From Diplonema japonicum (Eukaryota > Euglenozoa > Diplonemea > Diplonemida > Diplonemidae), in the NCBI GenBank assembly GCA_964019335.1, contig OZ025760.1:1-64000 (forward strand): a stretch of DNA of 64,000 nt. Reading direction: 5' to 3'. Shown piece by piece: positions 41,396-51,665 of the stretch (its first letter is position 1; the number at the start of each line of letters is the position of its first letter). The notes under the pieces were generated by a model that was not told the origin of the DNA, did not search any database, and worked only from the letters and a program-made list of their open reading frames with translations. The translations under genes were made by a program, and so were the position numbers.

Positions 41396-42079
41396 TCATC
41401 CTTTGTAAGCTTCAGTGTCCTTCATATGAAAGGGAACATACATCACGCCAGTCAGCTTTGTAACGGTAACATGTCCGGTGGTCGATTTCTTCACCATAAC
41501 AAGGTTTTGGGTGTTGACCCCCACAGGGAGGAGGAGGCATCCCGGGGAAGTGAGGGAGTCAACAAGGGGTTTGGGGATCTCGGGTGCGGCAGCACCCACA
41601 TGGATGGCATTGAACTTGTCTTTAGAAGGCCAACCTCTGCTGGCGTCGCCTGCTAGGAGCTGAATGCTACCATCATTGATCTCGTTGGTGAAACCGTCAT
41701 TTTTACAGTTTTCGATGGACCAAGGAACAAGCTCCTTCACAAACTCCATCCCATAGGCACTGCCCCCTTCTCCCACCATAAAGCGCATGCAAGCAGTTAG
41801 GTACCCGCTACCACTCCCACAATCAAGCACCTTTCCGCCTGGAACCAAAAACTCCTTCATGTGTTCTAAGCACATTGCATGCATATGGGGTGCTGATACT
41901 GTCACACTGTACCCAATCGGCTGCGGTGAGTCTTGATATGCCTCGGTGCTCTCTCTCACATATTTCTTCCTGTCCACTCTAAGCATCGCCTGTTCGACTG
42001 CCGTGCTTTGAATCACGCCCGATGCTTTTAGCTTTGTGACCATTTCAAGGTTTGTCTTTCCGCTGCATCTCCAGGCCAT
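41396..42079 (-). CDS. PCMT1: Protein-L-isoaspartate O-methyltransferase
   Basis: A 227-residue protein, the length of animal PCMT1, from the ATG at 42079. The frame continues upstream through the tRNA gene, but that extension is an artefact. Family motifs in order: VDRKKYV, YQDSPQPIGYSVTVSAPHMH, the SAM-binding LDCGSGSGYLTACM, AYGMEFVKELV, NAIHVGAAAPEIPKPLVDSL and PGCLLLPVG. The enzyme methylates isoaspartyl residues in aged proteins with S-adenosylmethionine, a cytosolic repair step. It begins just downstream of the tRNA and ends 75 bp before the next gene. Confidence 0.95.
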   Translation of the reverse strand: MAWRCSGKTNLEMVTKLKASGVIQSTAVEQAMLRVDRKKYVRESTEAYQDSPQPIGYSVTVSAPHMHAMCLEHMKEFLVPGGKVLDCGSGSGYLTACMRFMVGEGGSAYGMEFVKELVPWSIENCKNDGFTNEINDGSIQLLAGDASRGWPSKDKFNAIHVGAAAPEIPKPLVDSLTSPGCLLLPVGVNTQNLVMVKKSTTGHVTVTKLTGVMYVPFHMKDTEAYKG

Positions 42080-42111
42080 TTTATTAACGTAAAAAGCGTG
42101 TCTGAAAAAAA

Positions 42112-42184
42112 TGGTCGTGACAGGGCTCGAACCTGGGACCGTTGGCTTATTGGACCAATGCTCTACCGACTGAGCTACACGACC
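42112..42184 (-). tRNA. tRNA-Ile(AAT)-like gene with C at position 33
   Basis: 73 nt on the minus strand fold as a cloverleaf. The acceptor stem GGTCGTG/CACGACC is perfect. The D stem is GCTC/GAGC. The anticodon stem TTGGT/GCCAA has one T-G pair. The T stem has one mismatch (49-65). The A box TAGCTCAGTCGG and B box GGTTCGAGCCC match consensus, and seven Ts follow the discriminator A, a Pol III terminator. The anticodon loop CCAATAA gives anticodon AAT, isoleucine, but position 33 is C instead of the near-universal T. It could be functional or a decaying copy. Confidence 0.8.
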
Positions 42185-42627
42185 TGTCAAACTCGGTTTT
42201 TTTTTTTTTTTTCAAAATACCAATGCAGGGCCGCCATGGAGAGCAACACCTGAGAAAAGGGAAAAAAAAGGTGAAGGGAAACCATGGGGAAATAGGGAGG
42301 GCAATGGACCAGGCTTCTGCAAGCAGGAGGAGCCCTGGTCCCCCACCAACCCGTGCTCTGCTTTGGGACAGCCGAAGAGGGCTGAATTACATTTTTCCCT
42401 CAGTCAAGTGAGAGAAAAACGGGGGCCTACCTTCCAGCTGGATGTCCTTCTTTGGCTGGAACCTCCGGCGGAAAGCCCCCCAGGGAGGTATTGCTCCTAT
42501 TGAGCGAATCATTGGTGAGTGTGAAAATAAAAAAAAGGGGAAATGGGAAACAGTGAGAGGAAGGTGAAGGAAGGGAAAGGAAAGTGGAAAACACAACATT
42601 TCACTTTACACACACGCGGGCGATCCC
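42185..42627. other. Spacer between tRNA and retrotransposon 3' end
   Basis: 443 bp with an 18-T run next to the tRNA and moderately GC-rich sequence. It likely includes the retrotransposon 3' UTR (minus strand). No ORF of note, and the exact element end is not visible. Confidence 0.5.
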
Positions 42628-45600
42628 TTAGCGCAGCACGGGGGCCGCGGGACCGGCGTCAAGAGAGACCGGAGGAGGGGGCGGCACGTTTGAAGGTGCA
42701 GTGACGTCTGTAGACGCCAGGGATGATGGCGAGGTGAACAGTCCGGAGCGTGACCAGGCGAGCAGGCCAGACTCAACAACGAGGTCGTAGATCTGGGTCA
42801 CGCGTCTCGACAGGGAGAACGCTAGGGAGGGAGTACCAGCAGGAGTGTCGATCGCCCCCCTCCCGATCACAGGGCACCCACCGACAACATGCTCCCTGGA
42901 CATCGGTGCTGCGTGGCAGGCTGGGCACCGGAGCACACCCTTGTGCTTCCTGTTCGGGCCAGCAGTCTGCAGGAAGCCGAAGAAGAGAGCCGAGTGACCA
43001 ATCCGCAGCCGCGAGATGACCGTTTCAGCTTGTCTGGGGAAGCCAAGGGGGAAGTGCGCAGACCGAAGCTCGGTCGCCACCGCGTAGTTGTGGGCGAGGG
43101 ATGTTATGAGCTCCGCGGACCTCCGCACCACCCACCGTCGCACCAGGGCCCTCACTGATCGGTAGTCAAGGGAGGGCCTGTCCTGCTTCCGCTTCGTTCC
43201 CTCCCCGGCCAGAGCGTCAGCCTTCTCGTTCCCGTCCACCCCACAGTGGGAGGGCACAAACTGGAGGACCACCGGTGTCCCCTGCGTGCGCGCCGCGGAC
43301 ACCAGCCGGCTCCACGTCTGGTGGTCGAGCTTCTCCCTCTGTCGCGTTGGGCCAGCTCGCAGCTGCTCGACGAGGGAGAGGGAGTCGGTGCAGATCGACA
43401 GCGGGGACTTCGCCAGCGAAGGGTGTGTTTTTCGGAGGGTAGCCACCATATCCAGCGCCGTTTTCACAGCCATGCCCTCTGCCCGAAAAGATGAACAGAA
43501 GTCGTTGACGCCATGGCACACAGACACAGGGGTCAGGGGGGGAGGCAGCTGCAGATAAACCCCAGAGCCACCTTTCGCCTTCTGTCCGACCTGTACAACC
43601 GAGCCATCCGTGTAGGCATGGATGCCCGGGGGGAGAGCCGCAAGAGCAGCCTCGGCCGCCTTCCGCCTGTCCGCGTCTGGCGACGATCGCGTGACCCCGC
43701 CGGGGAGGTCAGTCCTGAAGTCGACCATGCCTGTCTGCCACGGGGCCGCCAGGGGCGTAGCCGACAGGTACTCGAAGTGCACCTTTGGTTCCAACCCGCA
43801 TCGACGCAGTGCTTGGTAGCCAGAGCGCAGCCACCCACACCCCAGCCTGTTCGCCTGCTTCAGCTTGACCGTCTCCCTGTGAACCGGGGAAGACTGCCAG
43901 CAGAAGGCCTTCGCCGTCATCGTCGCCGCAGCACCCTCCGCCATTCTTTCGAGGGGAAGCAGTCCTGCCTCTGCTAGGAGCTTGTACCCTCCGGAGCCAC
44001 TCCAGCAGCCCGTGATCAGCACCGCCGCCTCCTGGTGAAGCCCAGCCAGGTCCTTCCTCCCGACATCATCGAGCCTGCTGTAGTAGACCCCCATGCAGTA
44101 GCGCAGCAGCGGGAGGATGTACGTAACGTAGAGAGACCGCAGAGTGTCCCTCTTGCTGCCCCAGGACGTGCCAGACAAGAGCTTCAGCACCCTCAGCCTT
44201 TTGCTGGCCCGCCGTAGGATGTCCTGTGCGTGTTCACCGAACGTGAGCCCAGAGTCCACCGTAACCCCAAGGTACCTCGCGTGTTCAGACAGAGGCAGGG
44301 GACGGGCCGCAACGTAATCCACGTCGGGCCGTCGCACGGCTGCATGCATGTCCCGCACGCAGCGGATCCGCACACCACCCGCCTCCACAACCTGAAGGCC
44401 CGCCAGCTCCTGGTCCCCGGAGATCGTGCCATCGGCGTTCACCCCCAGGCCGAAGAGTGGGTTCTGGAAGGCACCTGGCTGAAGGGGGACTCGTGACGAA
44501 GTGAAGTAGACCCCGAGACGTTTCTGGGGGGGGACGCAGACTGCCTGCGTCTTGGACGTGCTCAGCAGCATGTCACGCTCCCTGCACCAGTCCTCAACCG
44601 CATCCACCACTGCCTGCGCCTTCCGCTCCAGCCCAGCCACGTCCCCTTGTCCAGAGGAGATCACAACCGCCACGTCGTCGGCGTAGAGCACCGAGACGTC
44701 CGCCAGTCCCTCCAGTCTCCTGGCGAGTTCGTCGACGTAGATGGTGTACAGGATGGGACCCAAGACAGAGCCCTGGGGGACACCCCGTCGCACCTTCGTC
44801 GTCGACCCCCTCGACCGTCCAATCGTGACCGCAGCAGTACGGCCGCATAGAAAGGACCGCGTCCACTCCACGAAGGGTTCGGGGAGACCCTTCCCTCGCA
44901 TCTTGTCCAGCAGGGCACCATGGGGCACCAGGTCGAAAGCAGAAGAGAAGTCGAACAGCAGAGCGGCCGAGAGACGTCGATCGTCTTTGTTCCTCGACAT
45001 GCACTCAGTGAGGGTTGCCACCTGCTCCTCCGTGGAGCGGCCGCGTCTGAAACCAGCCTGGCTGTCGTGGAGTCCCTCGACTCCCGTCCCGTCCGCGTCA
45101 AGAAGAAACGTGAGCCTCTCCTCGATCATCCTCTCCAGCAGCTTGCAGAGGCAGCTGGTCAGGCAGATCGGCCGGTAGGAAGCCAAGAGAGTCGCATCTT
45201 TTCCAGGTTTCGGTACCGGGACGATCACTCCCTTCTTCCAGGCACCGGGGACGACACCCATCAGCCAGGAGCGATTGAGGAGTAGAAGGAGGACACCGAG
45301 GGAGTCCGAGTTCAGGTGTAGGAGCATCTCCGAGAAGATTCCGTCTTCCCCGGCCGCGCTGCGCGTCTTCATCCTTCTCAGGCCGCGGGTGAGGTCGTCC
45401 ACGGTGAACGCTTGACACCCGAGTCTGCTTGCAGAAGGAGCGGCGTCCTTCGAGTTCCCGTCACCACGCCTGCCGTAGAGCTTAGCGAAGTGCGCCCCCA
45501 GCCGGTCGGCCTTCGCCTTGTCCGACACAAATCTTCCCTCGAGTACAGGAAGGTGTGTCTTTCGGTGCCTGCCGTCCAGCTTCTTCACCGCTCTGAACGC

Positions 45601-46776
45601 AGCCCCGAGGTCCTTGCTCCGGCTGAGGTCGGCCGCCATCCTTCCCCATGCCTCACGCTTCGTCTCGTCAAGGAGTCGGTTGACTTCCTTCACCTTCGCC
45701 CTGTACTCCTCCACCACGTCCGCCTCTTGAAGCAGGAGTTCGCGCAGGGTGTTCCGCTCTTCGAAGGCGTCCTCGAGCTCAGCAGTCCACCAGGGGGTCG
45801 GGCCACGTCGCATCCCACAGAGGGGAATGTGGTCGTTCGCCGCAGTCAAAAGGGCTTGTGTAAACCCCTTCGTGACAGAGTCAATCGGAGCCGCCGTGTC
45901 AACACCAGCAAGCAGGCGGGCAACAGCAGCAGTGTAGTCATCCCATCTGGCTTTTTTGAAATTCCAGGTGGGGAAGGGGCGCTCCGAACGGTAGACGTCC
46001 TCAAGAGGCAGGTGAAAGGATACGGGACTATGATCGGAGCCCCACGTGCCCAGCGTCTTCGGCTCAAGCTTCGCGCAGCGCCCCACAACCAGGTCCAGAA
46101 CGTGTCGTGACGAGTCCCTCGTCGGTTCGTTGCGGTCGTTGTAGACGGTGTACCCGTGGGTGTCCAGCCAGTCCCTGACCACGTTCCCCCTCTCGTTCGG
46201 CGTCGTCACCGTGGCGTCCCAGGAGCTGTGGTGAGCATTGAAGTCACCCGCTATGACTGTGTTCTTCCCCATGGGAAGGCTGCCAGGCCGCAGGTACTCA
46301 GGGTCCCTCGTGCCTCTGCCCGCGCTTACCGGTGTAAGGTAAACGTTGGAGAGAGTGATCGGCTCACGCTTCTCGCAGGAGATCCTCACATCCAGTCTCT
46401 CAGTGACACAGTCCCCAGCCGGGAGTACGTGCGGAACCTCCTCCGAGGCAAGATCGTCGCGGACATACGTGACAATACCACCACCCCTCGTCGCAGTGCC
46501 GTCAGTCACCGGTGTCAACCGATCCCTCCTGTATGACCTGTACCCAGGCAGGTGTGGCGTGTCGTGCCCTTCCCTCAGGTGCGTCTCCTGTATCATGATG
46601 ATGTCCAGCGACAAGAAGTCAGCATGGCGAGATACGACGGTCCATTTCGCAACGAGGCCGTTGCAGTTCCACGAGACAACCTTGAGACCCTTAGGCGACG
46701 GGGGCGGCAGCTTCTTGGGTGGGCCAGGGTTTGTTTCGACCAGCCCAAGCAGCCCCAGCAGGTCCCTGACGGACAT
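42628..46776 (-). CDS. Retrotransposon ORF2: 2A-like peptide, APE endonuclease, reverse transcriptase, RNase H
   Basis: 1382 residues. Residues 5-19 (DLLGLLGLVETNPGP) end like a 2A ribosome-skipping peptide, but the usual Asp before V-E is Leu. Residues 30-255 are an APE-type endonuclease with WNCNG, IQETH, GDFNAHHSSWD and GSDHSPVS, all catalytic positions present. Residues 470-740 are RT, with SYRPICLTS, QAGFRRGRSTEEQ, FDFSSAFD, RRGVPQGSVLGP and catalytic YADD (698-701). Residues 1053-1190 are RNase H (TDGS, Glu in RAEG, CTDS, GNEKADALAG). A CCHC motif (CPACHAAPMSREHVVGGC) lies near the end. The frame is +1 to ORF1 and stays open about 145 bp upstream of the ATG, across the ORF1 stop, so an ORF1-ORF2 fusion by frameshifting is possible. 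All enzymes look active. Confidence 0.95.
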   Translation of the reverse strand: MSVRDLLGLLGLVETNPGPPKKLPPPSPKGLKVVSWNCNGLVAKWTVVSRHADFLSLDIIMIQETHLREGHDTPHLPGYRSYRRDRLTPVTDGTATRGGGIVTYVRDDLASEEVPHVLPAGDCVTERLDVRISCEKREPITLSNVYLTPVSAGRGTRDPEYLRPGSLPMGKNTVIAGDFNAHHSSWDATVTTPNERGNVVRDWLDTHGYTVYNDRNEPTRDSSRHVLDLVVGRCAKLEPKTLGTWGSDHSPVSFHLPLEDVYRSERPFPTWNFKKARWDDYTAAVARLLAGVDTAAPIDSVTKGFTQALLTAANDHIPLCGMRRGPTPWWTAELEDAFEERNTLRELLLQEADVVEEYRAKVKEVNRLLDETKREAWGRMAADLSRSKDLGAAFRAVKKLDGRHRKTHLPVLEGRFVSDKAKADRLGAHFAKLYGRRGDGNSKDAAPSASRLGCQAFTVDDLTRGLRRMKTRSAAGEDGIFSEMLLHLNSDSLGVLLLLLNRSWLMGVVPGAWKKGVIVPVPKPGKDATLLASYRPICLTSCLCKLLERMIEERLTFLLDADGTGVEGLHDSQAGFRRGRSTEEQVATLTECMSRNKDDRRLSAALLFDFSSAFDLVPHGALLDKMRGKGLPEPFVEWTRSFLCGRTAAVTIGRSRGSTTKVRRGVPQGSVLGPILYTIYVDELARRLEGLADVSVLYADDVAVVISSGQGDVAGLERKAQAVVDAVEDWCRERDMLLSTSKTQAVCVPPQKRLGVYFTSSRVPLQPGAFQNPLFGLGVNADGTISGDQELAGLQVVEAGGVRIRCVRDMHAAVRRPDVDYVAARPLPLSEHARYLGVTVDSGLTFGEHAQDILRRASKRLRVLKLLSGTSWGSKRDTLRSLYVTYILPLLRYCMGVYYSRLDDVGRKDLAGLHQEAAVLITGCWSGSGGYKLLAEAGLLPLERMAEGAAATMTAKAFCWQSSPVHRETVKLKQANRLGCGWLRSGYQALRRCGLEPKVHFEYLSATPLAAPWQTGMVDFRTDLPGGVTRSSPDADRRKAAEAALAALPPGIHAYTDGSVVQVGQKAKGGSGVYLQLPPPLTPVSVCHGVNDFCSSFRAEGMAVKTALDMVATLRKTHPSLAKSPLSICTDSLSLVEQLRAGPTRQREKLDHQTWSRLVSAARTQGTPVVLQFVPSHCGVDGNEKADALAGEGTKRKQDRPSLDYRSVRALVRRWVVRRSAELITSLAHNYAVATELRSAHFPLGFPRQAETVISRLRIGHSALFFGFLQTAGPNRKHKGVLRCPACHAAPMSREHVVGGCPVIGRGAIDTPAGTPSLAFSLSRRVTQIYDLVVESGLLAWSRSGLFTSPSSLASTDVTAPSNVPPPPPVSLDAGPAAPVLR

Positions 46777-46861
46777 CCTCCCGAGTAGGGTGGGGATCAG
46801 TGCAGAAAAGTCGGTGAAGAAACAGAGAGGTAGGAGTCTCCTGGGGAGGATGCGAGGGAGA

Positions 46862-48793
46862 CTAGGAGAGGGAGCATGGTCGTAGATCTGCTGCTCCCCC
46901 TGTTCTGCGGGGCCCCTTCAATTGGATGGACCCATGGAGGCAGAGCGCCCCTTGACCCCATTGGTGAAGAGATCTTTGGTCTCCGAACGACCTGGCCCGC
47001 CCCCTCGTACCCAGGTTCGTCACCGCAGCCTCAGAGGTCGTAGCGAGAGGAGGAGCCCCCTTCTTTCCCTTCCCCTTCCCTTTCCAGACACTGTCGTGTG
47101 TCGTCGTCGCCCCCGGTGTAGGGTCCCGCGGCACTGCCGTTCCCGTCGTCAGCGTGGCCGCCTGCGGCAGGAGGAGGCGGAGCGTCGTCCGCAGATCGGA
47201 GATCATCTCCTGCTGAGAGTCGATCGTCCTCTGCAGCCCGACGATCGACTCCTTCAGCGTGGCGACGAGCTCAGTGAGAGCGGCGACCTCAGGCGACCCG
47301 GAAGGGACTCCCTCCTTGTTTCCCGCAGACACGTTGCGGGGCGGTGTAGGGGACGTCACAGTGTCGAGCTGGGGGGGAGCCACCGAGCTCGGTATGGACG
47401 CCCACGGGCTGGTGGGAGGAAGCCCAGTTGCTTTCACCGCAGGGCCAGTCTCCGAGGGTGTCGACGCCGATACAGGTGCCGGGTCAGGTACAGGTGTAGT
47501 AGGCGCAGGTGCAGGTACATGAGAAGATGTGGGTGCCGGGGTCGAGGACGTTGCAAGCGCAGGTGCAGATGCAGGTGTCGTCCTGTTGATGAGAGGGGGC
47601 GGCTTGACGGTCGGGTGGTCGTCCGCATCACGGAGACAGACAAGGCGCCCCCCAAGGAGCCACGTCCTGGACTTCGGGGGCGGGCTGTCGACGACGATGA
47701 AGAACACGAGTTGCCTCGTGCCCTGGAACATCGTCTGCGTGCGTCGCAGGACGGAGGATGGTTTCCAACCGATGTGGTCCATCACTTCGTCGAAGGCCGC
47801 CCTGGTGATGGACGGCGGGGCCCCGGTGAGCAAAAACTTGCGCTTCGTACGCAGTTTTGCGAGGGTTTCCCGGAGCCGCTGTTCCGTCTCCGGTAGGCAC
47901 CGCACAGTCCATCCCTTACGGTGCGCCACCCCGAGAGACAACCCACCCAGCGTCCCCGCAATCCGAAAGGCATCCGCCCTCCCTTCCGCCACGATGGGTA
48001 CATAAGCGTACCCCCCGCGTCTCTCCGTCGTCCGGATCATGCACCCGTCCCCGGACCGGCGCAGGACGGCGTGGACGTGAGCTGCTTGCAGGCGCAGTCC
48101 CACCTCGTGGGTCCAGTGCCTCGCCCGCGGTTCCTCCTCACCGAACTTCCTTGGGCGGAAGACCGCACGATCCTCCATCACCGCGCCCTGAGCCTTGGCG
48201 AGCTCCAGGACCCTGGCCTTCGCCTCCTTCAGGCTGTCTGCACTGACACAGACGTAGACGACCTCCGATCCGCTGTTGAAGGTGGAAGGCGGGGTGTAGG
48301 TGGGGGGGTCCAGCCCGAACGTGGAGACGTGGACCCTCCTGTTCACTGCGCGCGACCCAGAGACCATGACAATCTCGCTGGGGGTGGTGACACCGGGGAC
48401 CTCTGTCATAAGGACAAAGGTGATGGATGCCGTAGGTAACGCGGAGCACACGACCCCCATTCCGGAGGGATCGTCGAGCGCAATGACAGCGCGGGATGTT
48501 TCCGTCGGGGGGGACACGTTGGTGTAGATCGGGGCGTCCCATGTGTCTGGCACCAGGTCCCATCGCGGGGTTGTGGAAGGGGCAGGGGCAGGGTCGTCCT
48601 CCATCTCCTCAGGGCCAGAGCTGGTGTCAGAGTCTGAGCTGAGGAGGAGCGTGCCTTGGTCTGTTGACGCGTTGGCGGAAGCGTTCGCGACTGCTTCGTC
48701 CTCGACCTTCTGGGCATCTGCCTTCTTGGCGGCCGCCAACCTCAAAGCTTCCTCCTTTTTGGCAGCGGCAAACTCGGCAGCGGGGTTTCTCAT
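46862..48793 (-). CDS. Retrotransposon ORF1 (RNA-binding, gag-like)
   Basis: 643 residues from the ATG at 48793; the longer upstream frame is Phe/Pro-rich non-coding sequence. Residues 1-45 are Ala/Lys/Glu-rich helix. A central region (about 120-370) has alpha/beta segments compatible with RRM-like folds (SEVVYVCVSADSLKEAKARV, AYVPIVAEGRADAFRIAGTL, then IGWKPSSVLRRTQTMFQG with a PPP strand). A Pro/Ala/Thr-rich linker follows, then a coiled coil near 535-575 (ELVATLKESIVGLQRTIDSQ) and a basic KGKGKGKKG tail. ORF1 proteins bind element RNA and act as chaperones. The ORF ends at 46862, 85 bp before the ORF2 ATG and in a different frame. Confidence 0.8.
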   Translation of the reverse strand: MRNPAAEFAAAKKEEALRLAAAKKADAQKVEDEAVANASANASTDQGTLLLSSDSDTSSGPEEMEDDPAPAPSTTPRWDLVPDTWDAPIYTNVSPPTETSRAVIALDDPSGMGVVCSALPTASITFVLMTEVPGVTTPSEIVMVSGSRAVNRRVHVSTFGLDPPTYTPPSTFNSGSEVVYVCVSADSLKEAKARVLELAKAQGAVMEDRAVFRPRKFGEEEPRARHWTHEVGLRLQAAHVHAVLRRSGDGCMIRTTERRGGYAYVPIVAEGRADAFRIAGTLGGLSLGVAHRKGWTVRCLPETEQRLRETLAKLRTKRKFLLTGAPPSITRAAFDEVMDHIGWKPSSVLRRTQTMFQGTRQLVFFIVVDSPPPKSRTWLLGGRLVCLRDADDHPTVKPPPLINRTTPASAPALATSSTPAPTSSHVPAPAPTTPVPDPAPVSASTPSETGPAVKATGLPPTSPWASIPSSVAPPQLDTVTSPTPPRNVSAGNKEGVPSGSPEVAALTELVATLKESIVGLQRTIDSQQEMISDLRTTLRLLLPQAATLTTGTAVPRDPTPGATTTHDSVWKGKGKGKKGAPPLATTSEAAVTNLGTRGRARSFGDQRSLHQWGQGALCLHGSIQLKGPRRTGGAADLRPCSLS

Positions 48794-50264
48794 CCCCCAT
48801 ACTGGAGTGCACACATGAAGAAGCAAGAATAAAAGAAAAAAAGAAAGGAGAATGGGAAAGGGGAAAGGGAAAGGGGAAACAGGAAAAGGAGTAAAATAGG
48901 AGTTTAGGTAGGCTCCCTTTCTTTCTCTTCTTATGCTTTCGTTTTTTTTTTCTCCAACCCGAAGATGATGAGAAAGAAAAAGAAAAAGAAAGTGGGGCTT
49001 TGATTGCAACACTAAGTGGCGTTAAGTGTGCAACGAAGCATGGACTGTCTACTTGATTACAGGGGGCGCACCTCGGCCGAGTTGTAGCTTCTTCTGCGTT
49101 CCACGTCGTGTCCTAAAACTCAACCCTATCCAGGGCGAGTAACCAAGATTTGCTGCCTGTTCGGCACCTTAGCATCTGCAATACGTCCTTCCACTCGAGC
49201 GCTACCGGTGATGACCGACGAGGAGGTCACACATCTGATGTACTTCTTATATATCCATGTTATCCCCACCACCTCTAGAAAAGAGAAGGAAAAAGAAAAA
49301 AGAAAAAGAAAGGGGGGTAAGAGAAGGAGTTTACCTAAAATAAGCGCTCATTACGCTGCCATCAACTATCGTCTCGACAATAATATCGTTAAAACAGCAA
49401 GAGTTGCACTTTGTAAGAAAGGAAGAAAAGCAAAAAAGTTAAGGTTTTTGTTTTGTTTTGTTTTTCCCGCTTCAAAAATTTTAACTACTAAAGTTATATG
49501 GGGGAGATGTTTCACCACTATCCCAAGATAAGAAGAAAAAAAAAGCGACATTTAAGGGCAAATCCCACTTGAGGATCTCGTGAGCTCCAAAGAGGCCATC
49601 CCGACCTGCGAAAAATATACGGAAGAGAGAAAAAAAAATTCATCCATTTCCTTTTCTTTTTTCTTAAGGGCACGCTGTTCAGGCACCCTCTACCCTAACA
49701 AAAAAAAAAAAAAAAAGAGGAAAAAAAAAAAAAAAAAAAAAAAAAAAAACAGAAAAAAAATGGTCACTGTCCAAGTGGACCGGCGGCCTTGGAAAGAAAT
49801 GGGGAGAGTGGGAAGAAAAAAAAGGAAGAAAAAAAAAAAGGGGAAAAAAAAGAAAACAAAGAAATAAAATCGTATGAGTTCACGTTTGGTGGCATGCCAA
49901 CCAAGGTGAAGTTAGATTTTGATTTTATAACAAGCTTGTGTTTTCCAGCATTTTTGTTTTCTTTCTTTTTTTTTTTAAAACCCGTTAAATCTTCCCCCAT
50001 TGTAGTTGCAATGTGATCAACCATTAACATGATAAAATACATATTATTCGGGATATCACGCACGTGTGAAGTTATGAGCCCCCCCCCCCCCCCCCCCCCC
50101 CTTCCCTCCTTTTTTTTTCCTTTTAACCTTGATGCTAAAAAGTACTTCGGGGAAAAAAAGAAAAAAAAAGAGAAAAAAAAAACTCTTCACAACATAAATG
50201 CGCCTAGCGCGTGCAACGGGTTAATACTATTATCGCAACCTTACAGAACCGAACGAGGAAACAA

Positions 50265-50307
<43 letters not shown>

Positions 50308-51041
50308 GTACATAGAAAAAAGAAAAAAAAAAAAAAAACTCGATAAAATTTCAGTGTACATGGGGGGTGCTCACTGTTAAACAAAGAAAAAAAAAAAGAA
50401 AAAAGAAAAGATAAACAAACCAACTGATGAAATAGTCTTTTGTACTGTGAATAAAAAAAGGGGGGGGGGGAACAGTTCAACTTCCAGGCCCAAAGGGCAC
50501 TACTCCCTATTTCAGGCCCTCAGGTACAAGATGAACACAGGAAGAAAAAGGGGAACACGATAATATTCAAAAACTACTTAAGAAAGACGTTTTCTTTTTT
50601 TTTTATTTATTATTTTATTTTATTTTATTTTTTTTTTTTTAATTTGCAGCATCTGGGGAAAACTGTCAGATCATCGTGGATATTGGTCACTTCAGTCTCA
50701 GGCTTTACAGCAATTTAATAAAGCTATTGCTTGCCCAACAACTTGGTTCTGAAGATGGAATTGCTTTTTAAAAGAAGAAGGAACTCGAGGCCCGGAACAA
50801 GGATGAAAAAAAAAAAAAAAAAAAAGGAGCATAACTAAAAAGAGAGTTTCGCAATCTTTAAAAGGTGCCCTATTTGCACCTTTTTTTGTGTTTTTGTCTT
50901 TTGTTTTGTAACCTTTTATTTTTTTCTTTTCTTCTTTTCTCTTCCCTCCCTCCTGTCGTTTCTGAGAAACAGAAGAGGAGACAGTACTTCAACACAAATA
51001 AAAAAGAAGAGAAAAAAAAAAAAGAACGGTGAGAGTCAGAA

Positions 51042-51078
<37 letters not shown>

Positions 51079-51259
51079 ACAGCTGGAGAGGAAAAAAAAA
51101 TGTGACGAAGATCAGGGTGGTGCCCCTTTGTCTGTCATAGCATTCTTTTTCAGCAGTTTTTCACAATGTCAAGTTGTAGTGCCGGTAAGAGAGAAAAGAG
51201 GGGAGAAGAGAGGGAAAAAAAAAAAAGAAAGAAAAAGAAAAAAAAAAAAAAGGCTTTGA

Positions 51260-51293
<34 letters not shown>

Positions 51294-51354
51294 AAAGCAG
51301 CGACATATAGAATTACCTGTTCTATTTCATACTGCTTGGTTGCCATGTCAATTT

Positions 51355-51413
<59 letters not shown>

Positions 51414-51629
51414 ACATTTAAGGGTACCTGCGGTATGTGGCAGGACGCCTGAAGAGTCTCAATCTATCTCTTGATCGAACCTTTCTGCTGTGGTGTGGCC
51501 TTCGGCCCCTCGTTCACCCTCCTCGGTACCTTAGGTATAAAAAAAAAAAAGTAAGAAGTGCTCACCCACCCAAGTGCGCTGGGGTTCCCCCCTTTTTTTA
51601 AAAAGTTTTAACCGCAGAATTTAGAAGAG

Positions 51630-51665
<36 letters not shown>

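Larger units (their letters stand above)
42628..48793 (-). mobile_element. Apparently intact non-LTR retrotransposon (APE-RT-RNase H type)
   Basis: Two long uninterrupted ORFs in tandem, ORF1 (48793-46862) and ORF2 (46776-42628), with no stop or frameshift inside either. The layout of a 2A-like peptide, APE endonuclease, RT, RNase H and C-terminal Cys/His motif resembles the ingi/L1Tc and I-clade elements. UTR ends and target duplication are not defined, so true borders extend somewhat beyond these coordinates. GC-rich sequence at 49013-49215 may be the 5' UTR. Confidence 0.85.

Noticed and set aside
42080-42190. N-terminal extension of the methyltransferase
   Set aside because: These 37 codons translate the tRNA gene (GRVAQSVEHWS...), a familiar artefact. 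The ATG at 42079 gives the normal 227-residue protein.
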